Source: Ovoidimarina sp038744785
GTDB taxonomy: Bacteria; Pseudomonadota; Alphaproteobacteria; Rhodobacterales; Rhodobacteraceae
Direction: 5' to 3'
DNA length: 64,000 bases
Assembly: GCA_038744785.1 (NCBI GenBank)
Contig: JBCDLX010000004.1
Location: forward strand, 124,001-188,000
Of this stretch, positions 8,828 through 17,416 are shown piece by piece (position 1 is the stretch's first letter; every line of letters begins with the position of its first letter). A model generated the notes under the pieces. That model saw only the letters and a list, made by a program, of their open reading frames with translations, did not search any database and had not been told where the DNA came from. The translations under genes and the position numbers were made by a program.

Positions 8828-8890
8828 CCTTTCGCGCGTCCGACCGCCCGGGTAGGGTTCGGAACGCACAACGAGGAGCGCGGCACCAGA

Positions 8891-9406
8891 ATGCTGGGAT
8901 ATGTGACGGTCGACGGGGTGGGTGCAGCCGACATGCTTTTGGCGGAGGTGGCCCTGGCGCTTCGGGCCCGGGGCTGGCCCTTGGCCGGTGCGGTGCAGTT
9001 CAATCCCGACGGCGCACGAAACGGAAAATGCCACATGGATCTGCACCTTCTGGCAAGTCATGACGTTGTCCGGATCAGTCAAGATCTGGGTCCATTGTCG
9101 CGGGGCTGTCGGCTGGACCCCGAAGGCTTGGAGCACGCAGCTGGATTGGCCGAGACGACGCTTTCTGCGCCGACCCGGGTCCGCCTGGCAATCGTCAACA
9201 AGTTCGGCAAGACCGAGATCGACGGGCGCGGGTTTCGGCCGTTTATCGGGCGCGCGCTTGCGCAAGGTGTGCCGGTTCTGACGGCGGTCGGCCCTGCACA
9301 TTTTCCAGCGTTCCATGCGTTTGCCGAGGATCTGGCCGAGCCGATTGAGCCGCGGCTTGAGGCCGTTCTTTCCTGGGCCGACGCGGCCTCGACCGAGCCT
9401 GCCTGA
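8891..9406 (+). CDS. DUF2478 protein, putative molybdate/tungstate-linked NTPase
   Basis: This 171-residue protein matches the DUF2478 family, which is often found beside molybdate or tungstate transport genes. The start MLGYVTVDG resembles family members, though the usual N-terminal P-loop is degenerate here (GVGAADMLL rather than a GxxxxGK[ST]). A conserved centre carries CHMDLHL and a later NKFGKTE...GRG(F) block (about residues 103-117). An ACGAGGAG ribosome site precedes it. It is followed eight bases later by tupB, so it probably belongs to the transporter operon. The biochemical role is unproven; nucleotide binding is only suggested by distant family annotation. Confidence 0.75.
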   Translation: MLGYVTVDGVGAADMLLAEVALALRARGWPLAGAVQFNPDGARNGKCHMDLHLLASHDVVRISQDLGPLSRGCRLDPEGLEHAAGLAETTLSAPTRVRLAIVNKFGKTEIDGRGFRPFIGRALAQGVPVLTAVGPAHFPAFHAFAEDLAEPIEPRLEAVLSWADAASTEPA

Positions 9407-9413
9407 GGCCGCC

Positions 9414-10118
9414 TTGAACGACATACTGGAAGGCATTTGGACCGCTGCGGTTCTGATTGTAACGTTCGATCCGTATCTGATCGAGATCACCGCACGGTCG
9501 CTTTACGTCACTCTGACAGCCACTGCGATTGCATCAGCCATTGGTTTGCCGCTTGGGGCGTGGTTGGCCGTCAACCGTTTTCGGGCTCGACGGACAGTGA
9601 TTGCGGTTCTGAACGCCCTGATGGGGCTGCCGCCGGTCGTCGTGGGCCTTTTCGTCTATGTGCTGTTGTCGCGATCCGGCCCGTTCGGCGTGTTCGGGCT
9701 TCTGTTCACACCGACGGCCATGATCATCGCGCAGGTCATTATCGTCACTCCCATCGTTGCGTCGATTGCTCACCAGGCCGTTAAAGAACTTTGGGCCGAC
9801 TACCACGATTTGATGATTTCCCTGCATGCCACGCGACGGCAGCGGATTGGGACGCTTCTTTGGGATGGCCGCCGCACACTTCTGACGGCATCGCTGGCGG
9901 GGTTCGGGCGCGCCATCGGCGAAGTGGGCGCAATCATGATCGTGGGCGGCAATATCGACCACGCGACCCGGGTTCTTACCACCGCGATTACGCTTGAAAC
10001 CGGGAAGGGCGATTTCGGACGCGCCCTGGCCCTGGGCTTTATTCTGATCGCATTATCTGTCGTCGTGAACCTTGCGCTTCACGCCCTGGGACGGACCGAA
10101 AGGGGCAGCCGATGGTGA
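9414..10118 (+). CDS. tupB: Tungstate ABC transporter permease
   Basis: This is the membrane component of a TupABC-type tungstate importer. The TTG at 9414, just after the DUF2478 stop, gives a 234-residue product of usual TupB size. The only upstream ATG in this frame (9315) would bury the start inside DUF2478, so I prefer TTG, with moderate certainty. About five to six membrane helices are visible, and the permease EAA-type loop lies in the block ending GFGRAIGEVGAIMIVGGN. Order here is tupB-tupC-tupA, with the tupC start overlapping by seven bases. Molybdate or vanadate cannot be excluded as substrates from the permease alone. Confidence 0.88.
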   Translation: MNDILEGIWTAAVLIVTFDPYLIEITARSLYVTLTATAIASAIGLPLGAWLAVNRFRARRTVIAVLNALMGLPPVVVGLFVYVLLSRSGPFGVFGLLFTPTAMIIAQVIIVTPIVASIAHQAVKELWADYHDLMISLHATRRQRIGTLLWDGRRTLLTASLAGFGRAIGEVGAIMIVGGNIDHATRVLTTAITLETGKGDFGRALALGFILIALSVVVNLALHALGRTERGSRW

Positions 10119-10828
10119 TCGCTTGCCTGCCTGCCACGCTTGAAGGTGTCGAACTTCGCCGCCAGGGTCACACGATCCTTGGGCCGATCGATTGGACGCT
10201 GGATGGCCGGGGGATCACGGTCCTGATGGGGCCAAACGGCGCTGGCAAGACGTCATTTCTTCGGGTGCTCCATGGGCTTGAACGCGTCAGTCGCGGGACA
10301 CTGACGTGGAAGCCTGGCTGGGATGTCGCACGCCGGGCTCAAGCCTTTGTGTTTCAAACGCCGATCCTGATGCGCCGGTCGATTGTCGATTGCATTGCCT
10401 ACCCGTTGCGGCTGGATGGGGTGGCGCGCCGCGAGGCGCGCGTCCAGGCGACGGCGGCGGCGGCGCGTGTCGGTCTAGAGGGAGCGCTTGACCGACCAGC
10501 CGAGGTTCTTTCGGGGGGTGAAAAACAGAAGATGGCACTTGCGCGTGCCTTGATCCGATCGCCCGAAGTGCTTTTTCTTGATGAACCCTGCGCCAATCTC
10601 GATGGGGCATCCACGAAGGCAATCGAAGACATCCTCCGGGCCGCGCGCGATTCAGGCACCCGGATTGTGATGTCCACCCATGACATCGGCGAGGCACGGA
10701 GGCTCGCCGACGACGTTGTATTCTTAAACAAGGGCAAAATTCTGGACGCGATGCCCGCTGCAGAGTTTTTCGCAGGCGGGGCGTCGCCCGAGGCGACTGC
10801 GCATTTGAAAGGAGAGCTTTTGACATGA
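10112..10828 (+). CDS. tupC: Tungstate ABC transporter ATP-binding protein
   Basis: This 238-residue ATPase energises tungstate uptake. Walker A is GPNGAGKTS (about residues 37-45), the ABC signature LSGGEKQK, Walker B VLFLDEP, and the switch histidine lies in STHD. It overlaps tupB upstream and tupA downstream (ATGA at 10825), so all three are translationally coupled. The compact size without a C-terminal regulatory (TOBE) domain fits TupC rather than ModC. Confidence 0.92.
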   Translation: MVIACLPATLEGVELRRQGHTILGPIDWTLDGRGITVLMGPNGAGKTSFLRVLHGLERVSRGTLTWKPGWDVARRAQAFVFQTPILMRRSIVDCIAYPLRLDGVARREARVQATAAAARVGLEGALDRPAEVLSGGEKQKMALARALIRSPEVLFLDEPCANLDGASTKAIEDILRAARDSGTRIVMSTHDIGEARRLADDVVFLNKGKILDAMPAAEFFAGGASPEATAHLKGELLT

Positions 10829-11622
10829 TCCGCCTGCTTGCCGCCCTGATCGCGGGATTCTTCTCGCTTCCCGCGATGGCAGAGACGCTGCGTATGGCAG
10901 TCACCACGTCGTTTGCCAACTCGGGCCTGGCAGAGGTGCTGTTGCCGCAAATCGAAGCGGATACGGGGATCGAGGTTCAACTTCTGATCGTTGGAACCGG
11001 GCAGGCGCTTAGACTTGGGGCAGCCGGTGATGTCGACGCTGTCTTGGTCCATGCCCGCGCCGCTGAAGAGGAGTTCGTGGCGTCCGGCAATGCCCCATAC
11101 CGCCGCGAGATCATGTACAACGATTTCGTCATCGTTGGTCCGGAAGCAGACCCGGCAGGTGTCCACGAAACCGCCACGGCGGCAGCTGCACTTCAGGCAA
11201 TTTCGCACGCGGCGGCGGACTTTGTGAGCCGTGGGGATGCCTCTGGTACGCACCAGATGGAACTCGGGCTTTGGGACGCTGCGGGCATCGCGCCAGAGGG
11301 TGCGTGGTACAAGGAGGTCGGGGCAGGGATGGGCGCTGCGCTGAACACGGCTGCAGGTCTTCAGGCCTACATCCTGACCGACCGAGCCACTTGGCTCAAT
11401 TTTGCGAACAAAGCTGGCCTTGCCGTGGTGTTCGAAGGCGATCCTGTCTTGTTTAACCAGTATGCTTATCTGCCAATAGACACTGGAAAGCACGCGCATG
11501 TGAAGGGCGAACAGGCATTGCTGTTGGAAGACTGGCTAACCTCTCAAACGGCGCGCGATCTGATCGATGACTACGCGATTGATGGACAAACGCTGTTCAC
11601 GTTCAACGCGCGGCCGCGATAG
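10825..11622 (+). CDS. tupA: Tungstate-binding periplasmic protein
   Basis: This is the 265-residue substrate-binding protein of the tup transporter, with a Sec signal peptide ending near AMAE (about residue 19). The N-terminal TTSFANSGL motif matches the TTTS...SGL oxyanion-binding signature of TupA proteins, and a second binding block SRGDASGTH (about residues 134-142) is also typical. These separate it from ModA. The 3' end overlaps oppF on the other strand by 20 bases. Position behind a formate dehydrogenase that can use tungsten supports the assignment. Confidence 0.92.
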   Translation: MIRLLAALIAGFFSLPAMAETLRMAVTTSFANSGLAEVLLPQIEADTGIEVQLLIVGTGQALRLGAAGDVDAVLVHARAAEEEFVASGNAPYRREIMYNDFVIVGPEADPAGVHETATAAAALQAISHAAADFVSRGDASGTHQMELGLWDAAGIAPEGAWYKEVGAGMGAALNTAAGLQAYILTDRATWLNFANKAGLAVVFEGDPVLFNQYAYLPIDTGKHAHVKGEQALLLEDWLTSQTARDLIDDYAIDGQTLFTFNARPR

Positions 11623-12616
11623 CGAAATCCGCGATTTCTTCCGGCGCGAATGGGCAGGCGACGGTTCGGTCCGCGGCGTGCCGCCGGTCAGGTTCGATCT
11701 CAGAGCAGGACGGGCGAACGACCGGACAACGGGTGCGGAACACGCAGCCCGACGGCGGAGAAATCGGGGAAGGCAGCTCGCCGGTCAGGGCCGAACGCAT
11801 GCGGCCGCGCTCGCGCGCGGGATCCGGCACCGGAACCGAGGCGATCAATGCCTGAGTGTATGGGTGCCATGGAGTACCTATCAACGCCTTACCCGGGCCC
11901 TCTTCAACGATGCGGCCCAGATACATCACGGCGATCCTGTCTGAAACATGCCGCACAACGCTTAGGTCGTGGGCGATGAAGATGATTGACAGGCCGAATT
12001 CGTACTGGATCTCTTTCAGCAGATTGATGACTTGGGCTTGCACGCTGACGTCGAGCGCTGACACCGGTTCGTCGCATATGAGAAGCCGGGGCTTCAGGAT
12101 CAGCGCCCGAGCGATGCCGATGCGTTGGCACTGACCGCCCGAAAATTCGTGCGGGTAGCGGTTGATCTGGTTGGGTAGGAGCCCAACGCGTGCCATCAGA
12201 TCCTGAACCTTTTCGCGGGTTTCTGCCCTGGTCGTTTTTGGGAAGTGCGTGCGCAAAGGTTCGGCAATGATCTCGCCCACGGTCATGCGCGGGTTAAGCG
12301 CGGCAAGCGGGTCCTGAAACACCATCTGCACGTCGCGTGAAAAGGTGCGGCGCTCTTCGGGAGGCAGATCAAGAAGGTTCGTTCCTTGCCACAAGACCTC
12401 GCCCGCAGTGGCCGGAACAGTTCCGATAATGGCGCGCGCGAGGGTCGATTTTCCCGAACCGCTTTCGCCGACGATCCCCAAGGTCTGGCCGTCTTCGAGA
12501 GTCAGATCCACGCCCGCCACGGCACGAAGCTGTTTTGCACGGGTCCACGGCCAGTCGTTGCGACCACGGACAGGAAATGTGACCTCAAGCCCCTTGGCTT
12601 CCAAAAACGGCATCAC
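11603..12616 (-). CDS. oppF: Oligopeptide ABC transporter ATPase
   Basis: This is the second ATPase of the oligopeptide importer, last gene of the opp operon, 337 residues. Walker A GESGSGKS, signature SGGQCQR, Walker B LLICDEP and the C-terminal oligopeptide/dipeptide transporter domain with a cysteine-bearing FRTRCPVVRPSC segment are present. The GTG at 12616 overlaps the oppD stop (GTGA); an ATG follows immediately at 12613 and could be the true start. The stop lies inside the 3' end of tupA on the opposite strand. Confidence 0.93.
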   Translation of the reverse strand: MMPFLEAKGLEVTFPVRGRNDWPWTRAKQLRAVAGVDLTLEDGQTLGIVGESGSGKSTLARAIIGTVPATAGEVLWQGTNLLDLPPEERRTFSRDVQMVFQDPLAALNPRMTVGEIIAEPLRTHFPKTTRAETREKVQDLMARVGLLPNQINRYPHEFSGGQCQRIGIARALILKPRLLICDEPVSALDVSVQAQVINLLKEIQYEFGLSIIFIAHDLSVVRHVSDRIAVMYLGRIVEEGPGKALIGTPWHPYTQALIASVPVPDPARERGRMRSALTGELPSPISPPSGCVFRTRCPVVRPSCSEIEPDRRHAADRTVACPFAPEEIADFAIAAAR

Positions 12617-13578
12617 GCGACCTCACCGACCAACGGCGCGTGACAGGCCCGCCGGCGCTTGCCCGCGTTTGCCAAGGCTGGCATCGTCTCGGTACAGGCG
12701 TCTATCGCCCGGTTGCACCGTGGATGGAAGGGACATCCCGGGGGAAGGCCGGTCATATTGGGCGGTTCACCTTCGATCGTCGGAAGCACTTTGTGATCGG
12801 CGTCAAGCCGCGGGATCGCGGACAACAGCCCTCGTGTATATGGGTGGGCGGGCGTGTCGAAGAGTGCGGCCGTCGGCCCGGTTTCCATAATGCGGCCACC
12901 GTACATCACGATTGTCCGGTCGCAAAACCCAGCCACGATGCCAAGGTCGTGGGTGATAAGAATGATGGCTGTGCCAAACTCGGCGCGGACCTCCTCCAAA
13001 AGCGCCATGATCTGGTTCTGCACCGTGACGTCCAAAGCGGTCGTTGGCTCGTCGGCGATCAAGAGGCGCGGTCGGCAAAGAAGCGACATCGCAATCATGA
13101 TCCGTTGCCGCATTCCGCCAGAAAATTCGTGCGGGAAATTGTCTAGTCGGTTCTTGGCATCAGGAATTTTGACCGCGTCAAGCATGCGAACGGATTCGGC
13201 GTAGGCGTCGCGGCGTGACATGCCCTTGTGAAGCTGCAGCACCTCTGCCATCTGATCGGACACGCGCAGATAGGGGTTCAAGGACGTCATCGGGTCTTGA
13301 AAGATCATTGCGACGTGTTCGGCACGGATGCGGTTCAACGCGGCGTCGGAGGCATTCAGAATCTCTGTCCCATCGAAGCTGACAGACCCGGTCGCGGTCC
13401 CGTTCTGCGCCAGAAGTCCCATGATCGCAAAGGCTGTCTGCGATTTGCCGGACCCGCTTTCTCCGACGATGGCCAGCGCGTCGCCATCGCTTACGCTAAG
13501 ACTGACTCCGTTGACCGCGTTGACTTCGCCGTCATTGGTCTGGAATGCGACCGAGAGGTCTTTGATGTTCAGAAGCAC
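12613..13578 (-). CDS. oppD: Oligopeptide ABC transporter ATPase
   Basis: This is the first ATPase of the oligopeptide importer. The frame is open back to 13764, but that would overlap oppC with a Cys/Arg-rich tail unlike the family. The GTG at 13578 has GGAGG seven bases upstream and gives VLLNIKDLSVAF, a normal OppD beginning, with 321 residues. Walker A GESGSGKS, signature SGGMRQR, Walker B LLIADEP and the C-terminal HPRCNRAIDAC segment are visible. It is coupled to oppF by a GTGA overlap. Confidence 0.93.
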   Translation of the reverse strand: MLLNIKDLSVAFQTNDGEVNAVNGVSLSVSDGDALAIVGESGSGKSQTAFAIMGLLAQNGTATGSVSFDGTEILNASDAALNRIRAEHVAMIFQDPMTSLNPYLRVSDQMAEVLQLHKGMSRRDAYAESVRMLDAVKIPDAKNRLDNFPHEFSGGMRQRIMIAMSLLCRPRLLIADEPTTALDVTVQNQIMALLEEVRAEFGTAIILITHDLGIVAGFCDRTIVMYGGRIMETGPTAALFDTPAHPYTRGLLSAIPRLDADHKVLPTIEGEPPNMTGLPPGCPFHPRCNRAIDACTETMPALANAGKRRRACHAPLVGEVA

Positions 13579-13705
13579 AGCACGGCCTCCGGCCTGAAAG
13601 ATGGCGCAGACTGTGTAAACAAAGGTCCACGTGGCGCGCACCGACGGACAGCATCGGCTCGACTTAGCCCTTTGTGTGCGCCGATGGGTGTTGCGAAATA
13701 CATCA

Positions 13706-14635
13706 TCAGCGATCCTTCGGGTCCAGCGCATCTCGCAGGCCGTCCCCCACGAAGAAGAATGCAAAGATGGTCACTACAAAGAAGAAGAGAGGACACAAAA
13801 GCTGCCAAAGCGTGCCATATTGCATCTGGCTTGCCCCGTCATTGATCAGCGCCCCCCAGGAGGTGTTGGGTTCCTGAACGCCGAGGCCAAGGAAGGAAAT
13901 GAAGGATTCGTAGATGATCATCGAAGGCACCAGAAGGGTGGCGTAAACGATGACAACACCCATGAGGTTCGGCACAATATGGCGAAGGATGATCGTGCCG
14001 GGGCGAACGCCGGTCGCGATGGCCGCTTCCACGAATTCCTTATTCTTGATCGACAGCGTCTGCCCCCGCGCGATCCGCGCCATGTCGAGCCATGAGATCA
14101 GGCCAATACCGATGAACAGCATCAGCATCGATCGGCCGAAGACCACAAGGAGGAGGATCAGAACAAACATGTAAGGGATCGACATTAGGATATCGACAAG
14201 CCGCATCATCAGGCTATCCACGCGTCCACCCACAAATCCCGCGGTCGCGCCGTAAAGTGTTCCGACAACGACGGCGATGAAGGCGCCGATCAGTCCGACC
14301 ATCAGGGACACCTGCGTGCCTTGGACGGTGCGCGCAAATAGATCGCGGCCAAGCTCGTCCACGCCAAAGTAATGGCCGTTCTCCCAGCTGGGTCCGCCCA
14401 GTTCGGCGATGCTGCCCAGCATCTCCCAATCGATGTCTTCGTTGTTCCAAGCCGCAAAGCTCTGTCCAAAAAGCGCGAACAGACCGACCAATATCAGGAT
14501 GATCAGGCCCGTGACGGCGGCCTTGTTGCGAAGAAACCGTGAGCGCGCGTCCTGCCATAAGGAGCGGCCCGCGACAGGATCCGCTGTCATCAAAGCCTGG
14601 GTTGTCCCGGCGGGTGCAAGGGTGGGCGAACGCAT
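13706..14635 (-). CDS. oppC: Oligopeptide ABC transporter permease
   Basis: This permease of the oligopeptide importer has 309 residues from the ATG at 14635, four bases after the oppB stop. An alternative ATG at 14671 would overlap oppB by 32 bases. The chosen start puts the conserved GRSLWQDARSRF segment at the same distance from the N-terminus as in E. coli OppC. Six membrane helices and the EAA loop (GVRPGTIILRHIVPN) are visible. It interacts with OppD/OppF on the cytoplasmic face. Confidence 0.92.
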   Translation of the reverse strand: MRSPTLAPAGTTQALMTADPVAGRSLWQDARSRFLRNKAAVTGLIILILVGLFALFGQSFAAWNNEDIDWEMLGSIAELGGPSWENGHYFGVDELGRDLFARTVQGTQVSLMVGLIGAFIAVVVGTLYGATAGFVGGRVDSLMMRLVDILMSIPYMFVLILLLVVFGRSMLMLFIGIGLISWLDMARIARGQTLSIKNKEFVEAAIATGVRPGTIILRHIVPNLMGVVIVYATLLVPSMIIYESFISFLGLGVQEPNTSWGALINDGASQMQYGTLWQLLCPLFFFVVTIFAFFFVGDGLRDALDPKDR

Positions 14636-14639
14636 GGGA

Positions 14640-15563
14640 TCAATACCTGATACGTGGATCAATCCACGCATAAAGAATGTCCACGACCATATTGAAAAGT
14701 ATGGTCAATGCGCCGGTCAGAATGGTCACACCCATCATCACGCCATAGTCGCGGTTCAGGGCCGAATTCGCAAAGAACTGTCCGATCCCGCCTGTGCCGA
14801 AGTAGAAATCGATCACGACCGATCCCGTGATCATGCCGACGAAGGCGGGGCCGAGATAGCTGATGACCGGCAGCATCGTGGGCTTCATTGCATGCCGCCA
14901 TATAACCTGGCGCGCTGGCAGCCCTTTGGCGCGCGCCGTGCGGATGAAATTCGATCGCAGAACTTCAAGCATCGAGGACCGGGTAATCCGCGCGATAGAG
15001 GCCATGAAGCTCGTTGAAAGCGCGATCACCGGCATGATCACGTATTCAATCTGCCCGCCCTGCCATCCACCACCCGGCAGCCATCCAAGCCAGAGCGTAA
15101 AAATCAGAACCAGGATCGGTGCCATCACGAAGTTCGGGAGGACCTGGGCACCGATCGAGATGCCGACAGCAAGGTAGTCAAGCCATGTGTTTTGCCGGAT
15201 AGCGGCCAGTATACCCAGCGAGACCCCGACGGAAACAGCCACGACGAACGACCAGAACCCATAGGTCAACGTGACGGGAAAGCCCTGGGCAATGATTGCG
15301 TTTACGTCCTGGTCCTTATAGATATACGATGGTCCAAAGTCGAATTGTGTAACTACGCCAACAAGATACCGCCAGATTTGCACGTAAAGCGGCTGGTCGA
15401 GCCCGTACTTCGCCTCGATGTTCGCCATAACCTCGGGCGGCAAGGGGCGCTCTGACGTGAACGGCCCGCCAGGGGCCGAATACATCAACAGAAATGTCGC
15501 GACGATCAGGATCAGAAGCGTCGGGATCGCAACGAACAGGCGGCGGAGGGTGAAATTCAGCAT
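14640..15563 (-). CDS. oppB: Oligopeptide ABC transporter permease
   Basis: This is the second permease of the oligopeptide importer: 307 residues, close to the 306 of E. coli OppB. It has six predicted helices and the EAA loop KGLPARQVIWRHAMKP. It is separated from oppA by 44 bases that contain a strong hairpin, which probably sets lower expression of oppBCDF than of oppA. Confidence 0.94.
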   Translation of the reverse strand: MLNFTLRRLFVAIPTLLILIVATFLLMYSAPGGPFTSERPLPPEVMANIEAKYGLDQPLYVQIWRYLVGVVTQFDFGPSYIYKDQDVNAIIAQGFPVTLTYGFWSFVVAVSVGVSLGILAAIRQNTWLDYLAVGISIGAQVLPNFVMAPILVLIFTLWLGWLPGGGWQGGQIEYVIMPVIALSTSFMASIARITRSSMLEVLRSNFIRTARAKGLPARQVIWRHAMKPTMLPVISYLGPAFVGMITGSVVIDFYFGTGGIGQFFANSALNRDYGVMMGVTILTGALTILFNMVVDILYAWIDPRIRY

Positions 15564-15573
15564 TCAGGATATG

Positions 15574-15599
15574 CGCGGGGCGGCAACCGCCGCCCCGCG
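15574..15599 (-). promoter_or_regulatory. Intercistronic GC hairpin between oppA and oppB
   Basis: A perfect 11-bp stem (CGCGGGGCGGC pairing with GCCGCCCCGCG) closes a four-base loop in the short oppA-oppB gap. No T-run follows in the transcribed direction, so it is more likely a partial terminator or 3' mRNA stabiliser for oppA than a full stop. This is a common way to make the binding protein in excess. Confidence 0.8.
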
Positions 15600-15607
15600 A
15601 ATGCCCG

Positions 15608-17239
15608 CTACTCGGCCACGATGTAGTGGTTCTTCGAGTACCAGTTGTTTTCCACGTTGTTCAGCGGCCAGCCCTTCACGTCGGTTTTCTTCATGAAGGC
15701 CTGCGTGTAGTGATAGATCGGGATCAGGCCCATTTCGTCGGCGAGGATCTGTTCGACCTCTGTATAGGCGGCCTGCGGATCGATCTCTGACGTCTTAGAC
15801 TTTGCCATGAGCTCGTCGACACGGTCGTTCGAGTACTTGCCGTCATTGGCACCATGGGTGGTCGTCACAAGATCAAGGAACGTCGACGCTTCATTGTAGT
15901 CGCCGCACCAGGCTGACCGACCGATATCGAATTCCTGATTGCCGCGAATTTCGAGGTAGGTCTTCCACTCGAAATTCTCCATCGTCGTCGATACACCTAG
16001 CTTCTGTTTCCACATCTGGGACACGACGGTCGCAATGGCCTTGTGGCTTTCAGACGTGTTGTAGATCAGCTTAAGTTCCAGCGGCTCGCCGCCCGTCCCA
16101 AAGCCCGCTTCGGCCATCAGCTCCTTGGCTTTAGCGTCCCGGTCGGCCTGGGACCAGCCCGCATAGTCGATCGTCGGCATCTCGAACCCAGCCGTTGCCC
16201 GGTGCGCGAAATTATACGCAGGCCATTGACCGCCCTTCAGAACCTTGTCCACGATGACATCGCGGTCGATTGCGTATGACAATGCCTCGCGCACGCGTTC
16301 GTCGTTGAGTGCGGGATTGCCGCTGTCGGTGTGGTTCAACGCATAGTAGTAAGAACAAAGCCGTGGAACCGAAAACGCCTCGTCGGGATACTCGGCCTGA
16401 AGGTTCGGGAACTGGCCCGGGGGCAAATCGTCCATATAATCGATTTCGCCCGCAAAGTAGCGGGTCAGAGCGTTGTTGGCGTCGTTGATGATGACGCCCG
16501 TGACCTTTTCAAGAATAACGCTGTCGGCGTCCCAGTAGTTTGGGTTCTTTACCCGCGTGTGGTACTCGTTCAGCACCAGCTCGTCCAAGACAAAGGCCCC
16601 GTTCGAGACGATGTTGCCGGGCTGCGTCCATTCGGCACCGTGTTCTTCGATTGTCGATTGCGGAGCAGGGAACAGCGTTGCGTACGTCGTCATCTTCGGA
16701 AAGTAGGGAAGCGGCGTCGTCAGCTTCACTTCAAGCGTGTGATCGTCCAAAGCGGTTACACCCAGCGTATCGGGGGCCGCGTCGCCCGCGATGATCTCGG
16801 CGGCGTTTGCGATCTGAGTCAGCTCAACATACCAGGCATATGGCGAACCGGTCGCGGGGTCTGCTGCGCGGCGCCAGCCATACACAAAATCATGGGCTGT
16901 GACAGGATCGCCATTTGACCACTTCGCATCCGTTCTGAGGTTAAACACCCAGGTCTGGTTGCCATCGGGCGAGGACCAGTCAGTGGCGACCGCAGGGATC
17001 AGATCGCCGTTTTCATCCTGGGCCGTCAGGCCTTCGAATATGTCGCGGATCACATGAAACCCGGCGGTTTCTTCATTCAGTTGCGGATCAAGCGTCGGGA
17101 ACTGGTCGAGCAGGCGATAGGTCAGCTCCTGAGTTTCGGCAAGTTTCTCGCCGGTTTCAGGGTGAACGTCCATCGCCAGCGCACCGCCGGCAAAAAGCGC
17201 GGCCGTGGCTGTGCCAAGAAATAGGTGTCGTATGGTCAT
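15608..17239 (-). CDS. oppA: Periplasmic oligopeptide-binding protein
   Basis: This is the solute-binding protein of the oligopeptide importer, 543 residues from the ATG at 17239, the same length as E. coli OppA. AGGGAGCC lies just upstream of that ATG, and a Sec signal peptide ending near GALA follows at once; the longer frame to 17296 adds only a basic unrelated tail. SBP family 5 features are present, including the DVHPETGEKLAE...LDPQLNEETAGFHV opening. It leads the opp operon (oppA-hairpin-oppBCDF). Confidence 0.94.
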   Translation of the reverse strand: MTIRHLFLGTATAALFAGGALAMDVHPETGEKLAETQELTYRLLDQFPTLDPQLNEETAGFHVIRDIFEGLTAQDENGDLIPAVATDWSSPDGNQTWVFNLRTDAKWSNGDPVTAHDFVYGWRRAADPATGSPYAWYVELTQIANAAEIIAGDAAPDTLGVTALDDHTLEVKLTTPLPYFPKMTTYATLFPAPQSTIEEHGAEWTQPGNIVSNGAFVLDELVLNEYHTRVKNPNYWDADSVILEKVTGVIINDANNALTRYFAGEIDYMDDLPPGQFPNLQAEYPDEAFSVPRLCSYYYALNHTDSGNPALNDERVREALSYAIDRDVIVDKVLKGGQWPAYNFAHRATAGFEMPTIDYAGWSQADRDAKAKELMAEAGFGTGGEPLELKLIYNTSESHKAIATVVSQMWKQKLGVSTTMENFEWKTYLEIRGNQEFDIGRSAWCGDYNEASTFLDLVTTTHGANDGKYSNDRVDELMAKSKTSEIDPQAAYTEVEQILADEMGLIPIYHYTQAFMKKTDVKGWPLNNVENNWYSKNHYIVAE

Positions 17240-17376
17240 GAAAAGGCTCCCTGTTTTGTTCTGGTGGCGTCGTGCGGCGCAGTGCGAATGCCGCAACGGC
17301 GTGCGACAGCAAATGCGTGTCGCCGTGTGGGGTCATTGTCCGCGATGACAGAATTCTTGCAAGGGTCTTTCCGGGT

Positions 17377-17415
17377 AAACTGACGCCACGGAAGCTTATT
17401 GCGGTGCGTCAGTTT
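17377..17415 (-). terminator. Inverted repeat after the serine hydrolase gene
   Basis: AAACTGACGCCAC and GTGCGTCAGTTT form a 12-bp stem with one bulged base and a 14-base loop, starting two bases past the serine hydrolase stop and about 140 bases before oppA. In the leftward transcript the stem ends GTCAGTTTACCC, so it could terminate the hydrolase transcript. It could equally be a regulator site for oppA. Confidence 0.55.
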
Positions 17416-17416
17416 G

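Noticed and set aside
13579..13764. N-terminal extension of OppD
   Set aside because: Overlaps oppC and has no family similarity; GTG at 13578 with GGAGG is a better start.
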